Shown: positions 1-6,874, numbered from the stretch's first letter. The stretch: DNA of 6,968 nt from Methylotetracoccus sp. (GCA_025458755.1 JALORT010000196.1:1-6968), one strand, 5' to 3'. Numbers and translations are program-made. Notes: a model not told the origin generated them from the sequence alone.

Positions 1-168
1 ATTTCGGCGGTGCATGAGGTCCAAGCGGCCTACGGGATTCCTGTTTATTCGATCATCTCGCTCGCGAAGATCATCCGCTTCCTCGAGAGCGAGGGGCAGA
101 AACAGGAACTGGAGGCGATCCGCCGCTACCGCGGGGTTCACGCCACGGGCGCTGAGGAAAAGGATTGA
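1..168 (+). CDS. pyrE: Orotate phosphoribosyltransferase, C-terminal part
   Basis: The first 55 codons, open from the left edge and ending in TGA, read as the C-terminus of orotate phosphoribosyltransferase. This cytoplasmic enzyme joins orotate to PRPP to give orotidine 5'-monophosphate in de novo pyrimidine synthesis. The visible stretch contains EVQAAYGIPVYSIISLAKII followed by a charged helix and a short tail. This matches the end of proteobacterial PyrE, where a 'YGI.V.SI..L..LI.YLE' pattern follows the active-site part of the fold. The PRPP-binding loop and catalytic residues lie outside the window. The tail after the last helix (HATGAEEKD) is not one I can match to a known function. 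The gene is convergent with the cytochrome c gene, 76 bases away. Identification rests on this C-terminal pattern alone but is fairly secure. Confidence 0.88.
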   Translation: MSAVHEVQAAYGIPVYSIISLAKIIRFLESEGQKQELEAIRRYRGVHATGAEEKD

Positions 169-184
169 CAGCTCGTCGGTGGGT

Positions 185-228
185 GCCGCACGGTGCGGCG
201 GCCATGGCCGATTGGCGAGGCCGCCGCA
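185..228. terminator. GC-rich inverted repeats between convergent genes; possible bidirectional terminator
   Basis: Two stem-loops can be drawn in the convergent gap between pyrE and the cytochrome c gene. The first pairs GCCGCA (185-190) with TGCGGC (194-199) around a 3-base loop. The second pairs TGCGGCGGCC (194-203) with GGCCGCCGCA (219-228), a perfect 10-bp stem with a 15-base loop. They share bases 194-199, so only one can form at a time. No T-tract follows on either strand, so this is not a canonical intrinsic terminator. It may block transcription or protect the 3' ends of both transcripts. The position is right for a terminator, but the function is inferred. Confidence 0.45.
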
Positions 229-244
229 ACGCCGAAGCGATCGA

Positions 245-556
245 CTAAGGTTTCAACGTCGCCACGTAGGCAGCGATGTTGTCGATGTCCGCATCGCTGA
301 GCCCTGCGGCCATCGCCTTCATCGTGGCATTGTCCTTGGCCCCCGTCTTGTAAGCGGTCAGTGCCGCCTTGATGTAGGCTTCGTCCTTACCCGCCAGGGA
401 GGGATTTGCAGGCGACGCGCTCACCCCGTTGGCGCCGTGACACCCGGCGCAGGTGCCGAACTTCGCCTTGCCCGCCTCGGCGTCACCAGCCGCAGCCGAT
501 CCGGCGGCCATAAGCAGCGCCACACCACAACTGAATAAATAGGAAAATTTGGACAC
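245..556 (-). CDS. Small periplasmic class I cytochrome c (c553/c4/c5-like)
   Basis: This 103-aa protein is a monoheme c-type cytochrome that should act as a periplasmic electron carrier. Residues 1-23 form a Sec signal peptide with likely cleavage at AAA|GDA, leaving about 80 residues, the usual size for a minimal class I domain. The heme-attachment motif CAGCH is at 36-40, with His40 as the proximal ligand. Met79 or Met82, in the segment before LSDADIDNIAAYV, should be the distal ligand. That last segment is the typical C-terminal helix of c553 and c4 domains. The start is GTG at 556, preceded by the purine-rich Shine-Dalgarno stretch GAGGGAGAG. It is the last gene of the minus-strand series, 141 bases after its upstream neighbour, so it probably has its own promoter. 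Its redox partner cannot be deduced from this window. Maturation would need a cytochrome c biogenesis system encoded elsewhere. Confidence 0.9.
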   Translation of the reverse strand: MSKFSYLFSCGVALLMAAGSAAAGDAEAGKAKFGTCAGCHGANGVSASPANPSLAGKDEAYIKAALTAYKTGAKDNATMKAMAAGLSDADIDNIAAYVATLKP

Positions 557-697
557 GGTTCTCTCCCTCTTGATGTTGAATTCTTCGTCTTATGGGTGAG
601 CGTAACGTAATCGCCCACGCGGCCCGTTTTTACCAGAACAACGGCACGGTGAAAAGCATTCTGCGCATGCCGGTCGAAAATAGGTCGCCTGACGGCG

Positions 698-2386
698 CTA
701 CGGACTTCTGGTAAGCGGGAAGCTGCCCTTCCGGATGTTGACGAAAGCCAGTTCCGGCAGGCTGAAAAGCACACCCCGAAAACCCTCGGTGAAGCGCTCG
801 CCGTGGTCGAAAGGCGCCGTCAGTAAGCCGGCGCCGGCGTTCGCCAGGCCGAAGCCTACATTAACTGCGCCATAGAATGGCCGCAGCCACACGACATCTT
901 CAGTAAACATCAGGAACAAGGTATCGCCGGTGCGCCGCCGGTACAGGCTCGAGCTGGCGGTGTTGCTCTCCGCCAGATAGATCCAGAGCGGGTTCTCCTT
1001 TTCCGATAAACGGGCCAGCATTCGATTGCGATAAGAAGGGAGCACGCCGCGGCGTTGCACGCGCATCCGCTGCGCGATCTGGTCATAGAGGCGAAACGGG
1101 ATCAGTACCAGACCGTCGTCCGGATCCAGAGCCGCGCCGAGCGCCTTCACCGTCTCCTTCTGGTTCGAAAATGCCGAGTTCAGGGTCCGTATCAACTCAG
1201 TGGCGCAGTTACGGGTAATCAGATTGTAGGGATAAATCGACTGCAGCCGTGCATGAAATGCCCGGTGATCGGCTTCGGCAGCCCCAATCGCCTGCAGCGA
1301 CGCCTGGCCGAGCAGGACCTGCCTGCCGCTGTCGACCGGCCCTGGAGCACGTGGCAACTCCAAGCCCGCGGGCAGCCGAAACGGCTGCCGGTCATGAACC
1401 GCACGGTACGTTTCGAAGTAGCGCGCCGCGCTGTTCTCCAGCAAATTCAGCGAAGCTTCGTCGGGTTCGTCGAGACGGAAGAACGCGTTGCGCGTTTCCC
1501 GGAACGAGGCGGCCAACTGTGCCGATACCAACACAAGTGAACGCTGCTGATCCAGAGCCTCCGGAAACGGGACATTCCTGGTGAGGCCGAAAAAGGGGTG
1601 CATCAAGATGAGGCGGCCCCGCGCTAGCGACGTTCTGACTGCCAGATAACGCGCCATCGCCAGCAACAGCGGAAAGCCACTGTCGTTGCGGGCCGAGCCC
1701 GTTAACGTGAAAATCGACTCACGTAACCGGCGTTCCAGTGCCGCGAGGCGCGAACGCTCGTCGACGGTCAGACGAAGAGGGGCGTTCGGAACGCCGTAGC
1801 GGCGCGGATCGAGTACCGACTCCGCCGCCGGCCCCCACCCGCCCGACAACACTCGCAATGCCGCAAGCTTCGCCAGCGCTTCGTCATGGATTTCCGAGAA
1901 GGTCGGCGGATAGCCCGGATAACGCGAATCCGAAACCTCGGACACGGCCAGCATCGGACGCACGTAAACCTGATCCACGGGTAGGCGTTCCAAGTCTACG
2001 GTCTTTCGACCCAGGAAGCCGGCGCCGAATTGCGCCTCGATGGCGGCGCCCAGAGCCTTCAGGTCCGCCGGCGCCTCTCGGTCAGGAACGAACAGACCGG
2101 CTCCCGGAACCGGCGAAACGTTTCCTGTCCGCCGGTTCTGCAGCAGATCCCGATCCTTGAAAACCTCGTCCCCGATTCGAAGCGCCACATGGCCACCACT
2201 GGACATCCCGACATTGGCGTCGATGTAAAGAAAGTCGAAGTGCGGAGATGCTTCCCCGGCCCGCGCGCTGGCCGTTAGCCCAAGCAGGATCGATCCACAG
2301 CACGCCAGCGCACGGAACGCCGCGGCCCCGGCCGGCGCCGCTGCGCTTAACGGACGGATCAGTAGCGGTAACCGCTTTGAATCCAC
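698..2386 (-). CDS. Exported DUF4105-like protein with permuted papain-type His and Cys motifs
   Basis: This 562-aa protein of unknown function is probably periplasmic or outer-membrane associated. It begins with an unusually long N-region, then a hydrophobic stretch (about 26-40) and an AxA cleavage site (ARA|GEA, 41-43). After the signal comes SSGGHVALRIGDEVF (62-76) with His66. Far downstream is YNLITRNCATEL (387-398) with Cys394. A His motif preceding an Asn-Cys motif is the order seen in circularly permuted NlpC/P60-like papain folds, including DUF4105-type proteins, so hydrolase or acyltransferase activity is an inference. The middle (about 165-350) is mostly helical. The last 60 residues (PFYGAVNVGFGLANAGAGLL, then a SLPELAFVNIRKGSF segment) look strongly conserved and may pack as a separate module. 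The GTG start at 2386 lies inside the end of the lipoprotein gene (28-base overlap). It is the only ATG/GTG/TTG start that keeps the signal peptide. Coupled translation with the lipoprotein is likely. Assignment as a real gene is firm; family and chemistry are tentative. Confidence 0.8.
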   Translation of the reverse strand: MDSKRLPLLIRPLSAAAPAGAAAFRALACCGSILLGLTASARAGEASPHFDFLYIDANVGMSSGGHVALRIGDEVFKDRDLLQNRRTGNVSPVPGAGLFVPDREAPADLKALGAAIEAQFGAGFLGRKTVDLERLPVDQVYVRPMLAVSEVSDSRYPGYPPTFSEIHDEALAKLAALRVLSGGWGPAAESVLDPRRYGVPNAPLRLTVDERSRLAALERRLRESIFTLTGSARNDSGFPLLLAMARYLAVRTSLARGRLILMHPFFGLTRNVPFPEALDQQRSLVLVSAQLAASFRETRNAFFRLDEPDEASLNLLENSAARYFETYRAVHDRQPFRLPAGLELPRAPGPVDSGRQVLLGQASLQAIGAAEADHRAFHARLQSIYPYNLITRNCATELIRTLNSAFSNQKETVKALGAALDPDDGLVLIPFRLYDQIAQRMRVQRRGVLPSYRNRMLARLSEKENPLWIYLAESNTASSSLYRRRTGDTLFLMFTEDVVWLRPFYGAVNVGFGLANAGAGLLTAPFDHGERFTEGFRGVLFSLPELAFVNIRKGSFPLTRSP

Positions 2387-2793
2387 TGCAGCGCTTCTGC
2401 TCGGCTGCTCAGAACGCCCTGCAGGAAGGTTTGCCTCGGTATGTTGCTCTTGCTGACCCCGGCCTTCTTGAGCCCCTTGCCAATGCCATAATAGGTTGCC
2501 TTTTCAGAGGCCCACGAGCTGATCCGGCGTTGCGCCGCGATGCGGTTCAGCGCATCCATGAAGTTACTGGAACTGAAATTCGAGGCGACTACCGACATCG
2601 TCAGATTGGCGACGTCATCCCGGTAGGGGATCTTCGCCTCACCGATCCCCTCTTTCGGACTCGAGGAACCGGACACCGAGGCCAGTGAATCCGACACCGA
2701 CTCGGAGGATTCGCTGAGCGACCAGGAGATGGAACAGCCGCCCGACAGGACGGCGACCAGAACGAGGGGGACACGGGTCAGGGCTCGCTGCAT
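2359..2793 (-). CDS. Serine-rich putative lipoprotein
   Basis: This 144-aa protein is a probable lipoprotein of unknown function. The N-terminus MQRALTRVPLVLVAVLSGGC gives a short basic region, a hydrophobic core and a lipidation Cys at residue 20. The lipobox is slightly off consensus because an extra Gly puts Ser at -3. Ser at +2 argues for outer-membrane sorting. Residues 21-45 are a serine-rich tether (14 Ser of 25). A compact alpha-helical domain (about 55-144) follows, with the conserved-looking segment TYYGIGKGLKKAGVS. It resembles a family of short proteobacterial 'putative lipoproteins', for which I know no activity. I chose ATG at 2793, which has GGAG about 8 bases upstream. The in-frame TTG at 2823 has no ribosome binding site and would put ten extra residues before the signal. 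The gene's end overlaps the start of the 562-aa exported protein, so the two are probably made together and may interact in the envelope. Confidence 0.8.
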   Translation of the reverse strand: MQRALTRVPLVLVAVLSGGCSISWSLSESSESVSDSLASVSGSSSPKEGIGEAKIPYRDDVANLTMSVVASNFSSSNFMDALNRIAAQRRISSWASEKATYYGIGKGLKKAGVSKSNIPRQTFLQGVLSSRAEALQWIQSGYRY

Positions 2794-2847
2794 AGTGATT
2801 CTCCGATGGCAAAAAACGTTCAAGAGCGCAGTCTACGGGACGGCTTG

Positions 2848-2876
2848 GCCCGCACGGGCAGCCCCGATCGATGGGG
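2848..2876. other. Two tandem short GC hairpins in the yigZ-lipoprotein gap
   Basis: The 130-base gap between the YigZ-family stop (2924) and the lipoprotein start (2793) holds two adjacent small inverted repeats. GCCCG pairs with CGGGC at 2848-2859 around a 2-base loop, and CCCC pairs with GGGG at 2862-2876 around a 7-base loop. Neither is followed by a T-run on the minus strand. They could weakly separate the upstream transcript from the lipoprotein unit. I see no convincing -35/-10 pair in this gap. Confidence 0.25.
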
Positions 2877-2923
2877 ATGTCTGCGCTGAATGATACTGAT
2901 CCTTCGACCAGCCGCCTATCCGG

Positions 2924-3535
2924 TCACGGTGTCTCGCGATCGGGCGTCGACAGGATGTACTCATCCCGGGTCGCATCACGCAACAGGGACTCGAGACGTC
3001 CAATATCCCTTGCGGCGATCCGTGCGCGCAAAATCAGTCCGTGTTCGTCGTAGTGTTCCCGACGCTCGGTGATGTCGAGCGCGTCCAGCACATGATACAG
3101 GGTCCCCACCTGCCCGAATGGCACCTGAATCTCGACGTTTTGTTGGGGGAATTCCTGCCGCTTCTCCGCCTTCCGCAACGCTTCCGCGGCGACACCGCTG
3201 TACGCCCTTACCAGCCCGCCCGCACCCAGTTTGGTGCCGCCGAAATAGCGGATCACGCCGACGACCACCTGGTCGAGACCTTGCCCTTCGATGGCCCGAA
3301 AGATGGGCTGTCCGGCGGTGCCGCTCGGTTCGCCGGCGTCACTGAACCGGTAGAGGCTGCCGATGCGGTAGGCCCAGCACAAATGCGAGGCATCGGGGTA
3401 ACGTGCGGCGAGCGCCCGGAGAACGTGGGAGGCCAATGCCGGTGTTTCCGCGCGCGCCGCGCAGGCGATAAAGACAGAACCCTTGATCTCGTCCCGGTGT
3501 TCGGAGGCGGCGGCCAGCGTCATGAAGCCGTTCAT
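2924..3535 (-). CDS. yigZ: YigZ/IMPACT (UPF0029) family protein
   Basis: This 203-aa protein belongs to the YigZ/IMPACT family, close in length to E. coli YigZ. The N-terminal domain (about 5-125) carries the family signature: FSDAGEPSGTAGQPI (68-82), then VVVGVIRYFGGTKLGAGGLVRAY. The remaining 75 residues correspond to the small ferredoxin-like C-terminal domain (DUF1949 type) found in bacterial members. The protein is cytoplasmic. Eukaryotic IMPACT regulates the Gcn2 kinase, but the bacterial role is not settled, so no reaction is assigned. I used the ATG at 3535. Its ribosome binding site is weak (TGAAG), and another in-frame ATG four codons in (3523) cannot be excluded. It starts 52 bases after the stop of the 83-aa small gene, so the two could share a transcript. 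Confidence 0.92.
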   Translation of the reverse strand: MNGFMTLAAASEHRDEIKGSVFIACAARAETPALASHVLRALAARYPDASHLCWAYRIGSLYRFSDAGEPSGTAGQPIFRAIEGQGLDQVVVGVIRYFGGTKLGAGGLVRAYSGVAAEALRKAEKRQEFPQQNVEIQVPFGQVGTLYHVLDALDITERREHYDEHGLILRARIAARDIGRLESLLRDATRDEYILSTPDRETP

Positions 3536-3587
3536 GCTTCAGCAATCGTCACGACCGGTCATCCATAGGGTCGGCTTGGGCCTGGTG

Positions 3588-3839
3588 TCAGGCAAAGAAT
3601 TTGCGCATCGACGATTCGATCATGCTCCATGGCATGATGATCGGCTTGCGCACGATCTGGATCGTCAACTGAGCCTCTTTAATCGCATAGGAACCCTCGA
3701 CGCCGTGACCAGCAAAGCGACCCTGCTGCTCGTCGCCTTCAAACCTGACGCCGTTTCCGGCGGCGGCCTTGCGCGCCTTTTCGATCACTGCCGCCGGTTC
3801 ATGGGACAGTGGGAACGCGAATGTCTTGGTCCTACTCAT
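3588..3839 (-). CDS. Conserved-looking small protein of unknown function (83 aa)
   Basis: This is an 83-aa soluble protein I cannot name with confidence. The ATG at 3839 has an excellent Shine-Dalgarno sequence (GAGGAG, 6 bases upstream). In-frame extension up to 4028 is possible, but that extra sequence has no good ribosome binding site and low-quality composition, so I reject it. The protein has a helical N-terminal half (PAAVIEKARKAAAGNG) and then an apparent beta-rich half. That half contains GRFAGHGVEGSYAIKEAQLT and ends in a KPIIMPWSMIESSMRKFF segment. No signal peptide, membrane segment or metal-binding motif is visible. The layout (helix, strands around a 'G.GVEG' turn, then a 'P...IE' helix) faintly recalls the polyhydroxyalkanoate-system small proteins (PHA_gran_rgn). 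That is only a visual resemblance. It lies directly upstream of the YigZ-family gene and divergent from the ABC exporter. Confidence 0.7.
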   Translation of the reverse strand: MSRTKTFAFPLSHEPAAVIEKARKAAAGNGVRFEGDEQQGRFAGHGVEGSYAIKEAQLTIQIVRKPIIMPWSMIESSMRKFFA

Positions 3840-4020
3840 GCCATCTCCTCTCGTCGATAAGCCGGCAACGAAGCATACCCTCGCGCGCCGCATTGCGCCA
3901 TAACGGATGTGGCACGGGATTGACGTCAGTGTTGGAGAGCGAGGACCGAGTGGGGCAAAGCTGATGGGCTTGGTCCTGTGATAGTCTTCCTCTCCCATTG
4001 GACGAGTGAGGAAGCGAACG
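3840..4020. promoter_or_regulatory. Divergent intergenic region, presumed promoters for both directions
   Basis: These 181 bases separate the minus-strand small gene (start 3839) from the plus-strand ABC exporter (start 4021). Both genes need transcription from here, so promoters are expected, but I see no convincing -35/-10 pair on either strand. An exact 8-bp palindrome, TGACGTCA, sits at 3921-3928 near the middle and could be a regulator half-site pair or chance. Clear ribosome binding sites lie at both ends: GAGGAG for the small gene and GAGGAAG for the exporter. Confidence 0.4.
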
Positions 4021-5874
4021 GTGACCACAGCCCGAAGTCTGACAGCCGCAGAACCCGAAGGGTTCGACTGGGCCTACGTCCGCGGTATCGCACTCCAGCA
4101 CCGCCAGCAGATCGTCGCGGCCAATGGGATCGCGGTTCTGGGCGCGCTGATCAGCGTGCCCATTCCGCTGCTGATGCCTCTGCTGGTGGACGAGGTCCTG
4201 CTCGGAAAACCCGCAATCGCCGTGCGGATTATGGATGGGCTGTTTCCCGCGGCGTGGCATGGACCCGTGCTCTACATCTCGGCAGTGCTGGCGGCCACGC
4301 TATTTCTGCGCCTGGCCTCGGCGTTGCTGAATGTGTGGCAAACCCGCCAGTTCACTGTGATCGGCAAGGACATCATCTACCGCATCCGGCGGCAGCTGAT
4401 CGAGCGCCTGCAACGCGTATCCATGGCGGAATACGAGGGACTGGGCAGTGCTGCGGTCACGGCGCATCTGATCACCGACCTCGACACTCTGGAGAGCTTC
4501 GTCGGCGGCAGTATTTCGCGTTTCCTGGTCGCCGTGCTGTCTCTGGTTGGTACCGCCGCCGTGCTGCTGTGGATGCATTGGCCGCTGGCGCTGTTCATTC
4601 TGCTGCTGAACCCGGTGGTGATCTACTTCACCAGCCGCCTCGGAAAGCATGTGAAGCAACTGAAAAAACAGGAAAATGCGGCAATCGGCGCGTTCCAGCT
4701 GGCGCTCACCGAAACGCTGGATGCCATTCACCAGATCCGTGCCAGTAATCGCGAACGTCACTATTTTCAGCGGTTGATCCAGGCCGCCCGCGAGGTGAAA
4801 GAGCATTCGGCCGCCTTTTCCTGGAAAAGTGATGCGGCGAGCCGGCTGAGTTTCCTGGTGTTCCTGTTCGGCTTCGATGCATTCCGCGCGCTCGCGATGC
4901 TGATGGTGCTCTACTCCGATCTGACGATCGGCGGCATGATGGCCGTCTTCGGCTATCTATGGTTCATGATGTCACCGGTGCAGGAGGTGCTCGGGATTCA
5001 ATACGCCTTCCACGGCGCAAGGGCCGCTCTGGAGCGGCTCAACCGTCTGTTCACGCTGGATCTCGAGCCGCATTACCCCCATGTCACCGACCCCTTTAGC
5101 GGGAAACGTTCCGTCGGGCTCGACATCGATGACCTCCACTTCACTTACCCGAACGGCAGTGAAGTGCTGCGCGGAATCTCGATGCACATCGCGCCGGGCG
5201 AGCACGTTGCGGTGGTCGGTGCGAGCGGCGGCGGCAAGTCGACCCTGGTCCAGGTCTTGATCGGCCTTTATCCGCCGACGCAGGGGATGATTTACTTCGA
5301 CGGTGAACCGATCGACCGGATCGGCATGGAAGTCGTGCGCGAGCATGTCGTGACGGTTTTGCAGCATCCGGTGATCTTCAACGACAGCCTGCGCGCCAAT
5401 CTCAGTTTAGGGCGCGCCGCGCCGGACGAGGCGCTGTGGCAGGCGTTGACGATGGCGCAACTTAGGGAAGCGGTCGAGGGCTTTCCTGCCGGGCTGGACA
5501 CGTTGGTCGGGCGCTTCGGCATGCGCCTATCCGGTGGGCAGCGGCAGCGTATTGCGATTGCCCGGATGATTCTCAGCGAGCCCAAGGTCGTGATCCTGGA
5601 TGAAGCCACATCGGCACTCGATCATGAAACGGAAGAACGGCTGTATGTGGCCTTGAGGGACTTTCTTTACGGCCGCACCACGCTGATCGTAGCTCACCGC
5701 TTGAGTGCCATTCGGCAGGCGCATCGCGTAGTCGTCTTCGAGGACGGGCAGCTTCTCGAACAGGGCACGCATGAGAGCCTGCTCGCCCGAAAAGGCTTCT
5801 ATGCCCGGCTGTACCGGGACCAAGGCAGCCGCGAACCGCTTTCGGAGTTCGGCTTGGCGCCGCCGGTCTCGTGA
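4021..5874 (+). CDS. ABC exporter half-transporter (membrane domain fused to ATPase)
   Basis: This 617-aa inner-membrane ABC exporter subunit has the MsbA/ABCB-type order of membrane domain then ATPase, and likely works as a homodimer because no partner gene is adjacent. Hydrophobic segments lie near 33-58, 82-105, 166-184, 187-204, 276-298 and 302-325, consistent with six membrane helices. The ATPase has A-loop Tyr376, Walker A GASGGGKST (400-408), Q-loop Gln448, signature LSGGQ (503-507), Walker B VVILDE with catalytic Glu528, D-loop SALD (531-534) and H-loop His559, so it should hydrolyse ATP. The usual VGERG X-loop reads VGRFG (496-500). The substrate is unknown: lipids, peptides and drugs are all possible for this architecture. 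I chose GTG at 4021 because GAGGAAG lies about 7 bases upstream; the in-frame GTG at 4006 lacks a ribosome binding site. No dedicated N-terminal peptidase domain is present, which argues against a bacteriocin-processing exporter. Confidence 0.93.
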   Translation: MTTARSLTAAEPEGFDWAYVRGIALQHRQQIVAANGIAVLGALISVPIPLLMPLLVDEVLLGKPAIAVRIMDGLFPAAWHGPVLYISAVLAATLFLRLASALLNVWQTRQFTVIGKDIIYRIRRQLIERLQRVSMAEYEGLGSAAVTAHLITDLDTLESFVGGSISRFLVAVLSLVGTAAVLLWMHWPLALFILLLNPVVIYFTSRLGKHVKQLKKQENAAIGAFQLALTETLDAIHQIRASNRERHYFQRLIQAAREVKEHSAAFSWKSDAASRLSFLVFLFGFDAFRALAMLMVLYSDLTIGGMMAVFGYLWFMMSPVQEVLGIQYAFHGARAALERLNRLFTLDLEPHYPHVTDPFSGKRSVGLDIDDLHFTYPNGSEVLRGISMHIAPGEHVAVVGASGGGKSTLVQVLIGLYPPTQGMIYFDGEPIDRIGMEVVREHVVTVLQHPVIFNDSLRANLSLGRAAPDEALWQALTMAQLREAVEGFPAGLDTLVGRFGMRLSGGQRQRIAIARMILSEPKVVILDEATSALDHETEERLYVALRDFLYGRTTLIVAHRLSAIRQAHRVVVFEDGQLLEQGTHESLLARKGFYARLYRDQGSREPLSEFGLAPPVS

Positions 5875-6045
5875 TACGCTTCCCGCGCCGCGTGAATCCA
5901 GAGCCCTGTCGGTCGCGCCGGCCCGTCGGCCCGTTCAACCCGGTTCATTCAACGACAGCGGGAACGCCGGGCGGGCAACGACTGCCCATCAGGAAGTTGC
6001 AGCGATGGACAGCCATCAACCCTACGACTCGACGAATTCGCCGGC
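5875..6045. other. Intergenic stretch between ABC exporter and PHP enzyme, no recognised element
   Basis: These 171 GC-rich bases contain no stable terminator with a T-tract and no clear promoter. An ATG at 6005 opens a frame into the PHP gene, but it is out of frame with the PHP motifs and has no recognisable product, so I do not call a gene. Confidence 0.4.
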
Positions 6046-6867
6046 ATGTATGATCTCCACACCCACTCGACCGCCTCCGATGGCGCATTCTCCCCCTCGG
6101 AACTGGTCGAGCGGGCGTCGGCGGCCGGGATCACTTCGCTGGCGTTGACCGATCACGATACGACGCAAGGCCTTGCGGAAGCGCGTGCCGCAGCGAGCAT
6201 CCGCGGAATCACGCTGGTCCCTGGAGTCGAAATTTCCGCGTCCTGGCGCGGGCATACGGTACATATCGTCGGACTGCACGTCGACGACGGCCACAGCGCG
6301 CTGCAGCAGGGCTTGCTGGGCTTGCAGGCCGTGCGGGAGGAACGCGCGATCGAGATGGGCATGCGGCTCGCCCGCGCCGGTTTCCACGATCCTCTGGGCG
6401 CCGCGCGGTCTCTCGCCGGAGACGGTATGATCACGCGCACGCATTTCGCCCGTTACATCGTCGAGAGCGGGCGCGCCAAATCCATGCAGGCCGTGTTCCG
6501 GCACTTCCTGAAACCCGGTAAACCGGGCTATGTCCCGACCGAGTGGGCTCGTCTGGAGGAAGCCATCGACTGGATCCGGCAAGCAGGCGGTGCGGCCGTG
6601 CTGGCCCATCCGCAGCGCTATAAGATCTCCGGACAAATACGACGATGCCTGGCCGGGGAGTTCAAGGAAGCCGGCGGCGCGGCCATCGAAGTCATCGCCG
6701 GAACCAGCCATCCCCCGGATGTCAGCGCCAATGCGGAATTGGCCCGCCGCTTCGGTCTGGCCGCCTCGGTGGGGACGGATTTCCACAGTCCCGCCCACAG
6801 TTGGCTGAAGCTCGGCGCCTTGCCTCCGTTGCCCGCCGACCTGCTGCCGGTGTGGGAAGTCTGGTGA
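6046..6867 (+). CDS. rnm: PHP-domain nuclease/phosphatase, RNase AM (YciV/TrpH) family
   Basis: This 273-aa cytoplasmic enzyme belongs to the PHP phosphoesterase superfamily. It best matches RNase AM (YciV/TrpH), a 5'-3' exoribonuclease that also removes phosphate from 3',5'-nucleotide bisphosphates. Metal-binding positions are visible in order: DLHTHSTASDG (His5, His7, Asp12), TDHD (35-38), VEIS (Glu62), VHIVGL (His73), RTHFAR (His133), AHPQRY (His188) and GTDFHSP (Asp245, His247). The set appears complete, so the protein should be active. Length is close to the E. coli enzyme (about 290 aa), with a shorter N-terminus. The ATG at 6046 is the sensible start because the PHP motif begins at residue 3; its ribosome binding site is poor. 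It follows the ABC exporter by 171 bases on the same strand, so a separate promoter is possible but none was found. In many gammaproteobacteria this gene neighbours yciO, which is not recognisable in the remaining 100 bases. Confidence 0.93.
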   Translation: MYDLHTHSTASDGAFSPSELVERASAAGITSLALTDHDTTQGLAEARAAASIRGITLVPGVEISASWRGHTVHIVGLHVDDGHSALQQGLLGLQAVREERAIEMGMRLARAGFHDPLGAARSLAGDGMITRTHFARYIVESGRAKSMQAVFRHFLKPGKPGYVPTEWARLEEAIDWIRQAGGAAVLAHPQRYKISGQIRRCLAGEFKEAGGAAIEVIAGTSHPPDVSANAELARRFGLAASVGTDFHSPAHSWLKLGALPPLPADLLPVWEVW

Positions 6868-6874
6868 GGCCGAC

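Noticed and set aside
14..538. Plus-strand frame of 174 codons across the pyrE end and the cytochrome gene
   Set aside because: It overlaps the pyrE C-terminus in another frame and is antisense to the cytochrome c gene; the Arg/Ser-rich peptide looks like GC-driven noise.
684..697. Small hairpin just after the 562-aa gene stop on the minus strand
   Set aside because: The stem is only 4 bp (CGCC/GGCG), and the T-rich stretch that follows is interrupted and too short for a confident terminator.
2248..2688. Plus-strand frame of 146 codons opposite the lipoprotein gene
   Set aside because: It is antisense to two genes supported by signal peptides, start signals and motifs, and it has no recognisable features.
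3840..4028. N-terminal extension of the 83-aa protein up to 4028
   Set aside because: The extension crosses the divergent promoter region and lacks a ribosome binding site, whereas the ATG at 3839 has a strong one.
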